DNA from: an uncultured Candidatus Melainabacteria bacterium
Lineage (GTDB): Bacteria; Cyanobacteriota; Vampirovibrionia; Gastranaerophilales; Gastranaerophilaceae
Reading direction: 5' to 3'
Length of the DNA stretch: 64,000 bases
Assembly: GCA_934718135.1 (NCBI GenBank)
Contig: CAKUZW010000002.1
Span: forward strand, 62,001 to 126,000
Shown: one piece after another, positions 42,455 through 50,129 of the stretch
Layout of the letters: each line of letters starts with the position of its first letter
Position numbering within the stretch: position 1 is the first letter of the stretch
The notes under the pieces: generated by a model
What the model was told of the DNA's origin: nothing
The model's input: the letters and a program-made list of their open reading frames with translations, nothing else
Database searches by the model: none
Made by a program: the position numbers and the translations under genes

Positions 42455-42535
42455 GCTCCGAGCAGAGGGCGAAACGAAGTGCAGACCAGTTTATTGCGAG
42501 GAGCACACTCGCCGTACGAGGATTTTACAACTAAT
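42455..42535. repeat. Degenerate dispersed-repeat fragment
   Basis: CTCCGAGCAGAGGGCGAAAC and GCGAGGAGCACACTCGCCG resemble, in scrambled form, the AACCGAGCAGAGTGCGG blocks of the prepilin insertions. The stretch is GC-richer than its surroundings. An open frame across it is not supported as a gene. Confidence 0.45.
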
Positions 42536-42597
42536 AACTTCAATTTTGCATTTCAAAGCAAACACTCAAAAAAAACTCTTACAAGAAAGATATCAAT

Positions 42598-42831
42598 TTA
42601 CTTAATTTGATAATTTATTGAAGCTTCAAAATCTCTCAAAAAATCAGAAGGAGTTTGACCAAAATTGTTTGCAAGTTTTTCCAAAATATTTAGCTTAATT
42701 CCCTGCTTTAGATTTTCTATACGACAAAGAATTGCACAATCAATATCAGCTTCTTGAGCAAATTTGTTCAGCGAAATCCCTAATTCTTCACGCTTGCATT
42801 TTATATATTTTCCGAGATCTTCATATTGCAT
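42598..42831 (-). CDS. Small XRE/Cro-type helix-turn-helix regulator (77 aa)
   Basis: HTH_3 domain: IKCKREELGISLNKFAQEAD, then IDCAILCRIENLKQGIKLN, then KLANNFGQTPSDFLRDFE. There is no added domain. It is divergent from the prepilin at 42934, with only 102 bp between the starts. A perfect 9-bp inverted repeat straddles its own start codon, so binding there would block its expression. Regulation is inferred. Confidence 0.85.
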   Translation of the reverse strand: MQYEDLGKYIKCKREELGISLNKFAQEADIDCAILCRIENLKQGIKLNILEKLANNFGQTPSDFLRDFEASINYQIK

Positions 42832-42882
42832 TTATTGAGATTATGCAATATAATAAAAATAATATCATTGAGATTTCTCAAT
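42823..42882. promoter_or_regulatory. Two operator-like inverted repeats between the HTH gene and prepilin 6
   Basis: ATATTGCAT (42823-42831) and ATGCAATAT (42843-42851) are perfect arms around an ATTGAGATT. A second ATTGAGATT at 42867 forms ATTGAG-ATTT-CTCAAT (42867-42882). The two ATTGAGATT copies are 33 bases apart, three helical turns, which fits cooperative binding. Inferred. Confidence 0.5.
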
Positions 42883-42933
42883 AGCAAATGTAAGTGGTAA
42901 ATAACCCAACATTAAGATAAGAAAGGATATAAC

Positions 42934-43740
42934 ATGGGAAAAAATTTTAAGGCAATAAGGAAAAAGGAAATTGCTTTCACATTAGCCGAAGGTGCTACGC
43001 ACGTAGATTTGTCACCAACAAAGGTGAAATTTGCTTTTACATTGGCGGAGGTATTAATCACCCTTGGCATAATCGGCATAGTGGCGGCGATGACAATTCC
43101 CAATCTAATAATGAATTTCAAGGCACAAAGGTTAAAATCACAATTCTTTAGAACCTATTCAATAATTCAACAAGTTTTCAAAGATATGGAAGCCGAAGGA
43201 GATTCATCTGACCCTTACACCTATCCTACAGCTACATTTTATAAAACTTTTCAAAAATATATAACCGGTTCAATTGATTGTAGAAATAAACAAGATGATA
43301 CAGCTTGTTATAAATTGCGTAGTGGCACTAAAAAATATCGAACTCTAAATGGACAAATCTTTGATGATTCCGCCGGTTATTTTGATGAAGGACAGTTATT
43401 ATTGCAAGATGGAACACTGCTGCTTTTTGAACAGTATAACGGTGGAGAATTTGATAGACATTCTTTTATTGCCGCAGATTTGAACGGAATAAACAACCCT
43501 CCAAATGTTTTTGGTTATGATGTATTTGTTTTTCAATTCGTAGATGGTGAAATCCTTCCGGTAGGCCATTCTAAAACAGGGGAGCGAAATCAAACTGTTA
43601 GTTGGACATATAGCCCAGAAGTTTATTGTAATGAAAATAAAGCAATTAATGCTAGCGGTTGGGCATGTGCTCAATTAGCCGTTACAGACTCCGATTATTT
43701 CAAAAAAGTTGTTAGAATGAAAATAAAAACATCAAATTAA
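42934..43740 (+). CDS. Prepilin-type protein with duplicated signal motif, cassette 6
   Basis: 268 aa. MGKNFKAIRKKEIA is followed by a first FTLAE, then GATHVDLSPTKVKFA and a second FTLAEVLITLGIIGIVAAMTIP. The insertion thus duplicates the cleavage site about 20 residues apart, exactly as at 7701. The mature part (LLQDGTLLLFEQY, ADLNGINNPPNVFGYDVF) is closest to that at 1401. AGAAAGGA precedes the ATG. It is divergent from the HTH gene at 42831. Which of the two sites a prepilin peptidase uses is unknown. Confidence 0.87.
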   Translation: MGKNFKAIRKKEIAFTLAEGATHVDLSPTKVKFAFTLAEVLITLGIIGIVAAMTIPNLIMNFKAQRLKSQFFRTYSIIQQVFKDMEAEGDSSDPYTYPTATFYKTFQKYITGSIDCRNKQDDTACYKLRSGTKKYRTLNGQIFDDSAGYFDEGQLLLQDGTLLLFEQYNGGEFDRHSFIAADLNGINNPPNVFGYDVFVFQFVDGEILPVGHSKTGERNQTVSWTYSPEVYCNENKAINASGWACAQLAVTDSDYFKKVVRMKIKTSN

Positions 43741-43890
43741 TTTTCATAACAGTTCAAAAATGTAGTTACGTCATTTGGTAAAGGATTTCCCCATCTCCCT
43801 AACCACTCAGCCATACGGCACGCAGTTTCACTCAACTTCATTCGTTGGTTCAACTAGTGTCCCTTTTTCCTTATTCCTTTAATTTTCCAT
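43741..43890 (-). pseudogene. Decayed prepilin start (remnant of cassette 7)
   Basis: On the minus strand, AGAAAGGAGTAGAGT precedes ATG at 43890, then GAAAATTAAAGGAATAAGG, a degraded form of the prepilin leader coding sequence (ATGAAAAATTTTAAGGGAATAAGG elsewhere) with an in-frame stop after three codons. What follows is repeat-like sequence without FTLAE. It is divergent from the HTH gene at 44059. With the regulator and operator this fills the 318-bp gap. Confidence 0.5.
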
Positions 43891-43999
43891 ACTCTACTCC
43901 TTTCTTTTTTTAATGTTGGGTGAGTGAGCCCTACATACTTTGTATAAAATGCCATTGCTTTATAAATAAATATTAAAGTAATATACCTTTATAGATAAT

Positions 44000-44021
44000 A
44001 TATTACCGTATTAGGTAATAT
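44000..44021. promoter_or_regulatory. Inverted repeat, candidate operator of the HTH gene at 44059
   Basis: ATATTACC (44000-44007) and GGTAATAT (44014-44021) are perfect arms around GTATTA. A TATAAT -10 at 44047-44052 lies only six bases before the ATG at 44059, implying a leaderless transcript. Confidence 0.55.
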
Positions 44022-44058
44022 TAATCAAGAGTTGATTTTAATTTAATATAATGAAAAT

Positions 44059-44259
44059 ATGATTAACATTAGGCTTAGAGAACTACTTTGGGAGAAAAAT
44101 AAATCAGGAGTAGAGTTGCACAACGCAACCGGTATAAGCAAAGCAAAAATATCTGAAATAATTAGAGGAAAGCATACAAATATCACTCTTAGCACGGTCG
44201 AAAAGATTTGCCTGTTTTTAGATTGCAGAATTGAAGAACTTGTTAAGATCTCAAAATAA
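44059..44259 (+). CDS. Small XRE/Cro-type helix-turn-helix regulator (66 aa)
   Basis: HTH_3 domain: IRLRELLWEKNKSGVELHNA, then TGISKAKISEIIRGKHTNIT, then EKICLFLDCRIEELVKIS. It resembles the small YozG-type regulators and the one at 7586. It has no Shine-Dalgarno; TATAAT six bases upstream suggests leaderless expression. It is divergent from a decayed prepilin start at 43890. Its stop is four bases from the convergent GH13 gene stop. Confidence 0.85.
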   Translation: MINIRLRELLWEKNKSGVELHNATGISKAKISEIIRGKHTNITLSTVEKICLFLDCRIEELVKISK

Positions 44260-44263
44260 TTTA

Positions 44264-45814
44264 TTACAATAGCTCATGCACTATTACTACAACAATTTCT
44301 CCCGGTTGAAGTGTTAATGTCATTTTGCCGGATTTGCTTACCTCAGGCATTGTTGAAATTTTTATCGGCAATAAATTATATCTTTTATTGTATTTTGGGA
44401 TATTCACAGAAACCTTTGCAGAATTAGAAAAATCCAAGTTTCCGACTGTAACAACCCTTTTTGTCGTATTTCCAAAGGTATAAGCAAAAACTTTTGAATT
44501 TTTAGTCTTTAGAGGTGCGAAAGAACCTTCATTAAGAATTGGTAAAAGACTTTGTTTTACATTATTTGCAAGTAGGAAATCGTTTCGCAATGCTTGATTA
44601 TTCCCTCCAGGTTTTCTTGAAAAATTAAATATATCAATTTTCCCACGATGAGTAAAATACATATCATCATCGGTATTTGTTGATGGAGCCAACTTATTTC
44701 CCATTTTGTAAATATAATTATCTCCTGTTTGGAAACCGTCTACAAAATAAGAATCAATCGGCAATGTTGCATTTAGCCAAATTATCATATCACTCATTTG
44801 AGGCCCTTTTAATAATATTGGACTAACCTCATCATGAGTAGTGAAAGCACCAATTGAGGATTTTTTATCCTGAAATTTTTTCGTTGCAGACAAAGTTAGA
44901 GAAATATCTTTGTACAACTCTTTAGCGTTTTTCCAATCTTTTATATTGAAAAATGAACCATAATAACCATCAAAACCGGCATCTAAAAGTTCATTATAGG
45001 GCGTAAACACAGCTTGCGGAGAAACTGCATCGTGCCAAGATTCAGAAGATTCTGCAAGCCACAAAAATTCCGGATCCTTACTGCGAGAATAGGTAATTAA
45101 TTCTTTCCAAAACGCTTTAGTTTTGCAATGGGCAACATCTGCTCTAATTCCATCAACACCCAACGACATCATATATTTAACAAAATCTTTGTATAAATTA
45201 TAAACATTAGTGTCAATTTTGTCTTCGGTACCTGTTGCTAAAAGTCTTACATCTGTCCAATCCGCAGGAACTACCGGCTCACCGTTTAATGATGTAACAA
45301 AATACTCAGGATGTTGCAAATATAAATCATAAGAAGCACAAGCAGGAACATCAACAATTACACGAATTCCACGTTTGTGAGCTTCTTCAATAAACTTTTT
45401 CGCTTCATCTTCAAGAGTTAATTTAGAATTTTTGTCTTTCAAATCAGGATTTAAAGAATTAAACCCTGCAGCAGAATACAAACTTCCGGCTGTCCCAAGA
45501 GCCTTCAATTTTCCGGTAGGAGTTATCGGTAAAACGTGGATTGTGTTTATCCCAAGATTTTTGAGTTCATCAAGCCTATTTATTGCATTAATAAAAGAAC
45601 CACGAACTTCGCCCAAATCCTCTTGAATAAATCCGTCACCATCCAAATCTTGCGAATTGAAATTACGAATATTTATCTCCATAATAATCGCATCATTATT
45701 TAGAAATTTAGTTCGTAAATCATTTTTCCACTCAACATTTTGAGCAAAAACACTCATTGATGTTGACAAAACTATTGCCAAAGACAATCCAAAAATCTTA
45801 CCAAATAATTTCAT
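44264..45814 (-). CDS. Secreted GH13 alpha-amylase-family glycosidase
   Basis: 516 aa. Signal peptide residues 1-24 (cut after VFA). The (beta/alpha)8 barrel carries the GH13 catalytic triad: Asp226 in GIRADVAH, Glu255 in WLAESSES, Asp328 in THDEVSP. VIVDVPACASYD is a variant of the first conserved region, where DxVxNH is normal. A C-terminal beta domain follows. It would cleave alpha-glucans in the periplasm or outside. It is 12 bp downstream of a LysM protein, probably co-transcribed. Confidence 0.9.
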   Translation of the reverse strand: MKLFGKIFGLSLAIVLSTSMSVFAQNVEWKNDLRTKFLNNDAIIMEINIRNFNSQDLDGDGFIQEDLGEVRGSFINAINRLDELKNLGINTIHVLPITPTGKLKALGTAGSLYSAAGFNSLNPDLKDKNSKLTLEDEAKKFIEEAHKRGIRVIVDVPACASYDLYLQHPEYFVTSLNGEPVVPADWTDVRLLATGTEDKIDTNVYNLYKDFVKYMMSLGVDGIRADVAHCKTKAFWKELITYSRSKDPEFLWLAESSESWHDAVSPQAVFTPYNELLDAGFDGYYGSFFNIKDWKNAKELYKDISLTLSATKKFQDKKSSIGAFTTHDEVSPILLKGPQMSDMIIWLNATLPIDSYFVDGFQTGDNYIYKMGNKLAPSTNTDDDMYFTHRGKIDIFNFSRKPGGNNQALRNDFLLANNVKQSLLPILNEGSFAPLKTKNSKVFAYTFGNTTKRVVTVGNLDFSNSAKVSVNIPKYNKRYNLLPIKISTMPEVSKSGKMTLTLQPGEIVVVIVHELL

Positions 45815-45826
45815 AAACCCCTCAAA

Positions 45827-46504
45827 TTATTCTTGAATAGGAATAATCAATTCCTGACCAATATTAATTTTGTCAAAGTTAGTCATATTGTTGGCTTTCA
45901 TAACCAAATCAGCCTTTTCTTGAGACCAAGAACCGTAGTAATGTTTAATAATACTTTCTCCTGTATCACCACTTTTAACAACATATTTTTTGAATTCTTT
46001 AACGTTTCCTGTGTTAGCTACATCAGAATTTGCCGGAGTTTCAACATTTGAAGTTGTTTCATCTTCTGTTGGAACTGAAACTTGCATATTTGCAATGTTA
46101 TTAGTACTATCAGCTTGTTGTTCCAGAGTTTGTTCAGGAGATTTCTTACTTGCGAATAATTTTTCTAAATTAAACATAGCTTTTTTCGGAACTTTAGTAT
46201 CTGATTTAATCGCAATAGCACCAACACATACCAAAACTAATATAGTTGCAACAACACCTGACAAAAAACCACCAATAATATATGCTAATGGTGAATTGGT
46301 ATTAAACTGTGTATTTTTAAAATTTTGCCATAACAAATCAATTTCTTGAGACTTATTATCGGATTCAAGAGAAGAAGCTTCAATTTCTTCAGGTCTAACG
46401 TATTCATTTGGCAAACCGTTTTGCTCCTCATCTTTTGCAAGATTTTCAATAACTTCCATTGTTTCTCTTGATAGAGTTGATCTTCTTATAGTCGAACTTT
46501 TCAT
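45827..46504 (-). CDS. Membrane-anchored LysM domain protein
   Basis: 225 aa. An acidic cytoplasmic N-terminus (1-75) precedes one membrane helix (about 80-104: GGFLSGVVATILVLVCVGAI), a Ser/Thr/Glu-rich linker and a C-terminal LysM domain (about 173-224: YVVKSGDTGESIIKHYYGSW, NIGQELIIP). LysM binds peptidoglycan GlcNAc. It probably links the inner membrane to the wall. It precedes the GH13 gene in the same transcript. Confidence 0.88.
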   Translation of the reverse strand: MKSSTIRRSTLSRETMEVIENLAKDEEQNGLPNEYVRPEEIEASSLESDNKSQEIDLLWQNFKNTQFNTNSPLAYIIGGFLSGVVATILVLVCVGAIAIKSDTKVPKKAMFNLEKLFASKKSPEQTLEQQADSTNNIANMQVSVPTEDETTSNVETPANSDVANTGNVKEFKKYVVKSGDTGESIIKHYYGSWSQEKADLVMKANNMTNFDKINIGQELIIPIQE

Positions 46505-46593
46505 TTAACACCTCACTACCCGAATCTACTACTAAATAGATACTAGCACGAAAATAGGCTATCTTCAACTAATTGTAAATTTTTAAACAAAAA

Positions 46594-46626
46594 GGAGGTG
46601 CAAATATATAAAATATTTACACCTCC
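46594..46626. terminator. Terminator after hup
   Basis: GGAGGTG-C-AAATAT and ATATTT-A-CACCTCC form a long stem with one mismatch. On the minus strand it is followed by TTTTTGTTT. Confidence 0.8.
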
Positions 46627-46651
46627 AAAACTTTGTATTAAGTAATTCTGA

Positions 46652-46924
46652 TTACTTGAAAAGTTCTTTGAATTTTTTACCAGCAGAGAAAGCAGGAACT
46701 GTTTTAGCAGCGATTTTCAAAGCTGCACCAGTTTGAGGGTTTCTACCAGTTCTAGCTGCTCTTTTGCGAGCTTCAAAAGTACCAAAACCAACTAATGTAA
46801 CTTTTTTACCTTTAGAAACTGTTTTTTGGATTGTTTCTAATGTTGCAGCCAAAATATCAGCAGTAGCTTTTTGAGAAACTTTTGCTTTTTTAGACACTTC
46901 TTTTACTAATTCTTCTTTGTTCAT
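46652..46924 (-). CDS. hup: DNA-binding protein HU
   Basis: 90-aa nucleoid protein of the HU/IHF family. MNKEELVKEVSKKAKVSQKA begins it; GFGTFEARKRAARTGRNPQT is the DNA-binding beta-arm with the RNP motif. It bends and compacts DNA as a homodimer. Shine-Dalgarno AAGGAGG lies upstream. It is monocistronic with a strong terminator. Confidence 0.97.
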   Translation of the reverse strand: MNKEELVKEVSKKAKVSQKATADILAATLETIQKTVSKGKKVTLVGFGTFEARKRAARTGRNPQTGAALKIAAKTVPAFSAGKKFKELFK

Positions 46925-47107
46925 TACGAACCTCCTTCTTCCTTTCCTACGGAATTGTCAACCATTGTCCGCAGTTGTGTAATCGACTAAATTATTATAG
47001 CACTTTCTTCAATACTGTCAAGGTTTTTAGAGATTTTTCTCTAAAAATTTCAAATATAGTGTATATTTAGGGGATATACCTCAAATAAAATCAAGTGCTA
47101 CAAAGCT

Positions 47108-47974
47108 TTATGAGTTATTATTCAACTTTGCAAATTTTACGTTTTGATAGAAATATTGCAAAATCTGATACGCGTTATAACCTTGTTTTGCTAAATTATT
47201 CGCACCGTGTTGTGACATTCCGACACCATGACCGTTTTTCTTGACATCATCATCAAAAGATGGTACAGAACGAACATAAGGAATAGTTGAACCCCACGCA
47301 GATGTACTTGTCATACCACCTGCTGATGCTGAATAGTAAGCTGAGATGATTTTCATATCATGAGTCAAAACAAGTCCTGCTGTTTCATCAATAACTTTAT
47401 TTGTGCGGTTAGTTTCTGCTGAAGCTCCGCCATAAGCTTGATCTTCTGTGTTATCTTTCAAATCATAGCCATATCTTGCTTGTTTTCCTAAATTTGCAAG
47501 AGCAAAACTTCTAGCTGCAATTGCTTGGGCTTTCAACGCTTCATATTCCCAACTTGCAGGCATTTCAGACGGGACAACCCCACGTAAATAATCTTCTAAA
47601 TCTACGTCATTTATAACAATAAGTTTACCGTTAGAAACTTTTACCATTAATTTTCCACGGTACCATTTACCCTTTGTGCTGACATAACCTGTTGAATCTG
47701 GTCTTAGAACAATTGCATTTGTACCCAAAGTATAATAATGCCCACCGGATTTTACGGCAATTTCACCTTTATAAGGGACAAGAAAGTAACCTTTCATTGC
47801 ATCCATTGTGCAAACGGTTTTATTTGTTCGAACATCAATCATTCTACCGTTTACATTTGTACCAACACCTGCTTCGTCAACTTCTGTTAACAATCCGATT
47901 TTTATTGCATAAGTCGGATTTATCATCGTTAAATTAATAATTAAAACTGCTAAAGTAATTAAAATCTTTTTCAT
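47108..47974 (-). CDS. SpoIID/LytB-domain protein
   Basis: 288 aa. Signal peptide residues 1-23. The SpoIID domain (about 110-280) has DVDLEDYLRGVVPSEMPASW, EALKAQAIAARSFALANLGK, SAYYSASAGGMTSTSAWG and the C-terminal HGVGMSQHGANNLAKQGYN. SpoIID is a lytic transglycosylase acting on denuded glycan strands in sporulating Firmicutes; in cyanobacterial relatives its role is wall remodelling. It lies downstream of the slt gene on the same strand (57 bp). Confidence 0.92.
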   Translation of the reverse strand: MKKILITLAVLIINLTMINPTYAIKIGLLTEVDEAGVGTNVNGRMIDVRTNKTVCTMDAMKGYFLVPYKGEIAVKSGGHYYTLGTNAIVLRPDSTGYVSTKGKWYRGKLMVKVSNGKLIVINDVDLEDYLRGVVPSEMPASWEYEALKAQAIAARSFALANLGKQARYGYDLKDNTEDQAYGGASAETNRTNKVIDETAGLVLTHDMKIISAYYSASAGGMTSTSAWGSTIPYVRSVPSFDDDVKKNGHGVGMSQHGANNLAKQGYNAYQILQYFYQNVKFAKLNNNS

Positions 47975-48031
47975 AGTCTCTATTCTAGCACGTTACACCA
48001 AAATGTAATAAACCAAATGTATGATTTTAGT

Positions 48032-50017
48032 CTATTTTTGGTATATTCGAGTGTAATTCCAATAACTCCTGAACACTTTTTTTACATAATTTTTTGTTTC
48101 TTCATAAGGAATTTGTTCTACAAACTCATCCGTATCTTGATAAATCAAAGAAGATTTCCAACGAGTAACAGAACCAATTCCACCATTATAAGCGGCAATG
48201 GCAGAAACATCCTTGTTATCCAACAATTTTCTTAATGTAGAATAATAAAGATTTCCCACTCTTATGTTCAATTCAGGATTAAACAAATAACTGGTATTGA
48301 AATCTATCCCGTTTTTTTCGCCGATTTCATGGGCTGTTGTCGGCATCAATTGCATCAAACCTATTGCACCAACTCCACTTTGGGCATCTGAGTTGAAATA
48401 ACTTTCTTCTCTTATTATTGACATCATTAAAGCATCGTTATTATTGTATTGTTTTGCAACAGCTTGAACTTGCCTATAATAATTTTGAGGATAAACTAAA
48501 CGCCATCTCAAATCAGTTTTTGGTGGTTTAACTTCTAATTTATCCATAGCATCTCGAGCCAAAAGCATTGATGTAGAATAATTTCCTTTTTCATATTCAG
48601 CCCAACTTTTTATGAAATCATCTTTGGTAAATTTCGAAATCATATTGTAATCTTGAACAGAAATCAAACTATGCAAAATATCACCATTTTTTGGATATCT
48701 GTATGGATAAACAACAGGTTTAAAGTCTAAATCGGCTGAAATAACTGAGCTCTTTACTCCTTGCAAAATCCAAAAAGCACGATACGCGTAATACGTATCC
48801 GGATATTTATTGATAATATTTTGGAAATATTTTATATATTCTGAAGTTGTATAATATCTTTGATTAATCTTTCCTTCCCAAAACATAACCATAGGAACAT
48901 TTGCAGATTTTGGAAACCTGTTTAGAAAATCTTCTCCAAGTTTTTTAGCTCCTAAATAATTTCTCTTAGCGATTTGGTCAAAAAACAAATTACTCATAGC
49001 GTTTTCTGCATAAACACTTGTCGGATAATTTGCATACAATCCGTTATAGCAATTAATTTTGTCTTTATTTGGTGCATATTTGCATTTCAAATTCCAAATA
49101 TAATCTTTTCTTTCGCCTTTTGATTTTGAAAACAAGGTAGAAGCCGATTTATATGAGTTATCTCCAACTTTTATATAATTATTAATAGCCGTTTTGTAAT
49201 CTTTTTCATCTACGTCTTTAGAAAACTTTTCAACCCCTGTTTCCGTTAAAAATTTTGATTTGTCGTAATTTCCTTTTGCATAATAAGTATTTGCTTGTAT
49301 TGCCCAACTGTCTGCAATATTCGTTTTTGGAAAAAGTTTTTCTGCTTCGTTATATTTTCCTGCGGAATAATAAGCTCTTGAAATTAGAGCTAAATCTTTT
49401 GATTTCAAATTAGGGTTAAATTTTCGCCATGTGTTTGCGGCATTGACAGCTAATCTTCCATTTGGAGCTTTTTCCAAGTACTGCCTAAAAGAATGTTCAA
49501 CCCCCATCATTTTTGCACGTGAAAAAATCTTATTTGAATATCTTATTTTTGAAGATATAATTCTTGCTTTGTAATATTCTGATGCCAATTTGTAATCTTC
49601 ATCAATATTTGATTTTGAAACAGAATTAAAATATCTTTGAGCCAAATGAGGATCTGAATCAATAAGCAACTGAGCTGCTTGATATTTTGCCTCAGGGCTC
49701 AATTTGTTTGTCGGATAAAGATGAAATAATGTTTTATAGCTTTGCAATTCAGACCTTTCATCTCCCAATGCTTTAGCACACATCGCTTGTCTATATAACG
49801 CAACGGGTTTCAGTTGAGAAGTGTAACTAACTTTTGAAAACAAATAATACGAATTTGAGTAATTTTTATTTTCGTAGTCTTTTAATGCTTGCTGATATAT
49901 TTGGTTTGTTTTTCCTTCAGGTTGATAAATTTTTGCAAAAAACACCCCAAGAATTAAGCAACCAAGAAAAAGCCCGATAGCTGTAAGGTTTTTATTTCTC
50001 TCTTTTAACACGAACAT
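48032..50017 (-). CDS. slt: Soluble lytic murein transglycosylase (Slt-like)
   Basis: 661 aa. An N-terminal membrane helix (residues 12-30) precedes a long TPR-like superhelix (40-500) and a C-terminal lysozyme-like SLT domain with catalytic Glu538 in SIIREESYFN, then GVGAIGLMQLMPTTAHEIG and AIAAYNGGIGSVTRWK. It cleaves peptidoglycan with 1,6-anhydro ring formation. It matches the Slt70 layout. It is divergent from mscS. Confidence 0.94.
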   Translation of the reverse strand: MFVLKERNKNLTAIGLFLGCLILGVFFAKIYQPEGKTNQIYQQALKDYENKNYSNSYYLFSKVSYTSQLKPVALYRQAMCAKALGDERSELQSYKTLFHLYPTNKLSPEAKYQAAQLLIDSDPHLAQRYFNSVSKSNIDEDYKLASEYYKARIISSKIRYSNKIFSRAKMMGVEHSFRQYLEKAPNGRLAVNAANTWRKFNPNLKSKDLALISRAYYSAGKYNEAEKLFPKTNIADSWAIQANTYYAKGNYDKSKFLTETGVEKFSKDVDEKDYKTAINNYIKVGDNSYKSASTLFSKSKGERKDYIWNLKCKYAPNKDKINCYNGLYANYPTSVYAENAMSNLFFDQIAKRNYLGAKKLGEDFLNRFPKSANVPMVMFWEGKINQRYYTTSEYIKYFQNIINKYPDTYYAYRAFWILQGVKSSVISADLDFKPVVYPYRYPKNGDILHSLISVQDYNMISKFTKDDFIKSWAEYEKGNYSTSMLLARDAMDKLEVKPPKTDLRWRLVYPQNYYRQVQAVAKQYNNNDALMMSIIREESYFNSDAQSGVGAIGLMQLMPTTAHEIGEKNGIDFNTSYLFNPELNIRVGNLYYSTLRKLLDNKDVSAIAAYNGGIGSVTRWKSSLIYQDTDEFVEQIPYEETKNYVKKVFRSYWNYTRIYQK

Positions 50018-50129
50018 AACACTTTCAGTTTAGCAAACTTAAAGAAAAAAATAAATCTTTTTATAAAATATTTACATAGTCTTTTTAGTTAATATAATTA
50101 ATTAAAAATATAATAAAGGAGAAAATAAA

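Noticed and set aside
42337..42534. 65-codon open frame on the plus strand
   Set aside because: It runs through the hairpins and terminator of the candidate RNA and into repeat sequence, starts with a weak codon without Shine-Dalgarno, and has no protein-like pattern.
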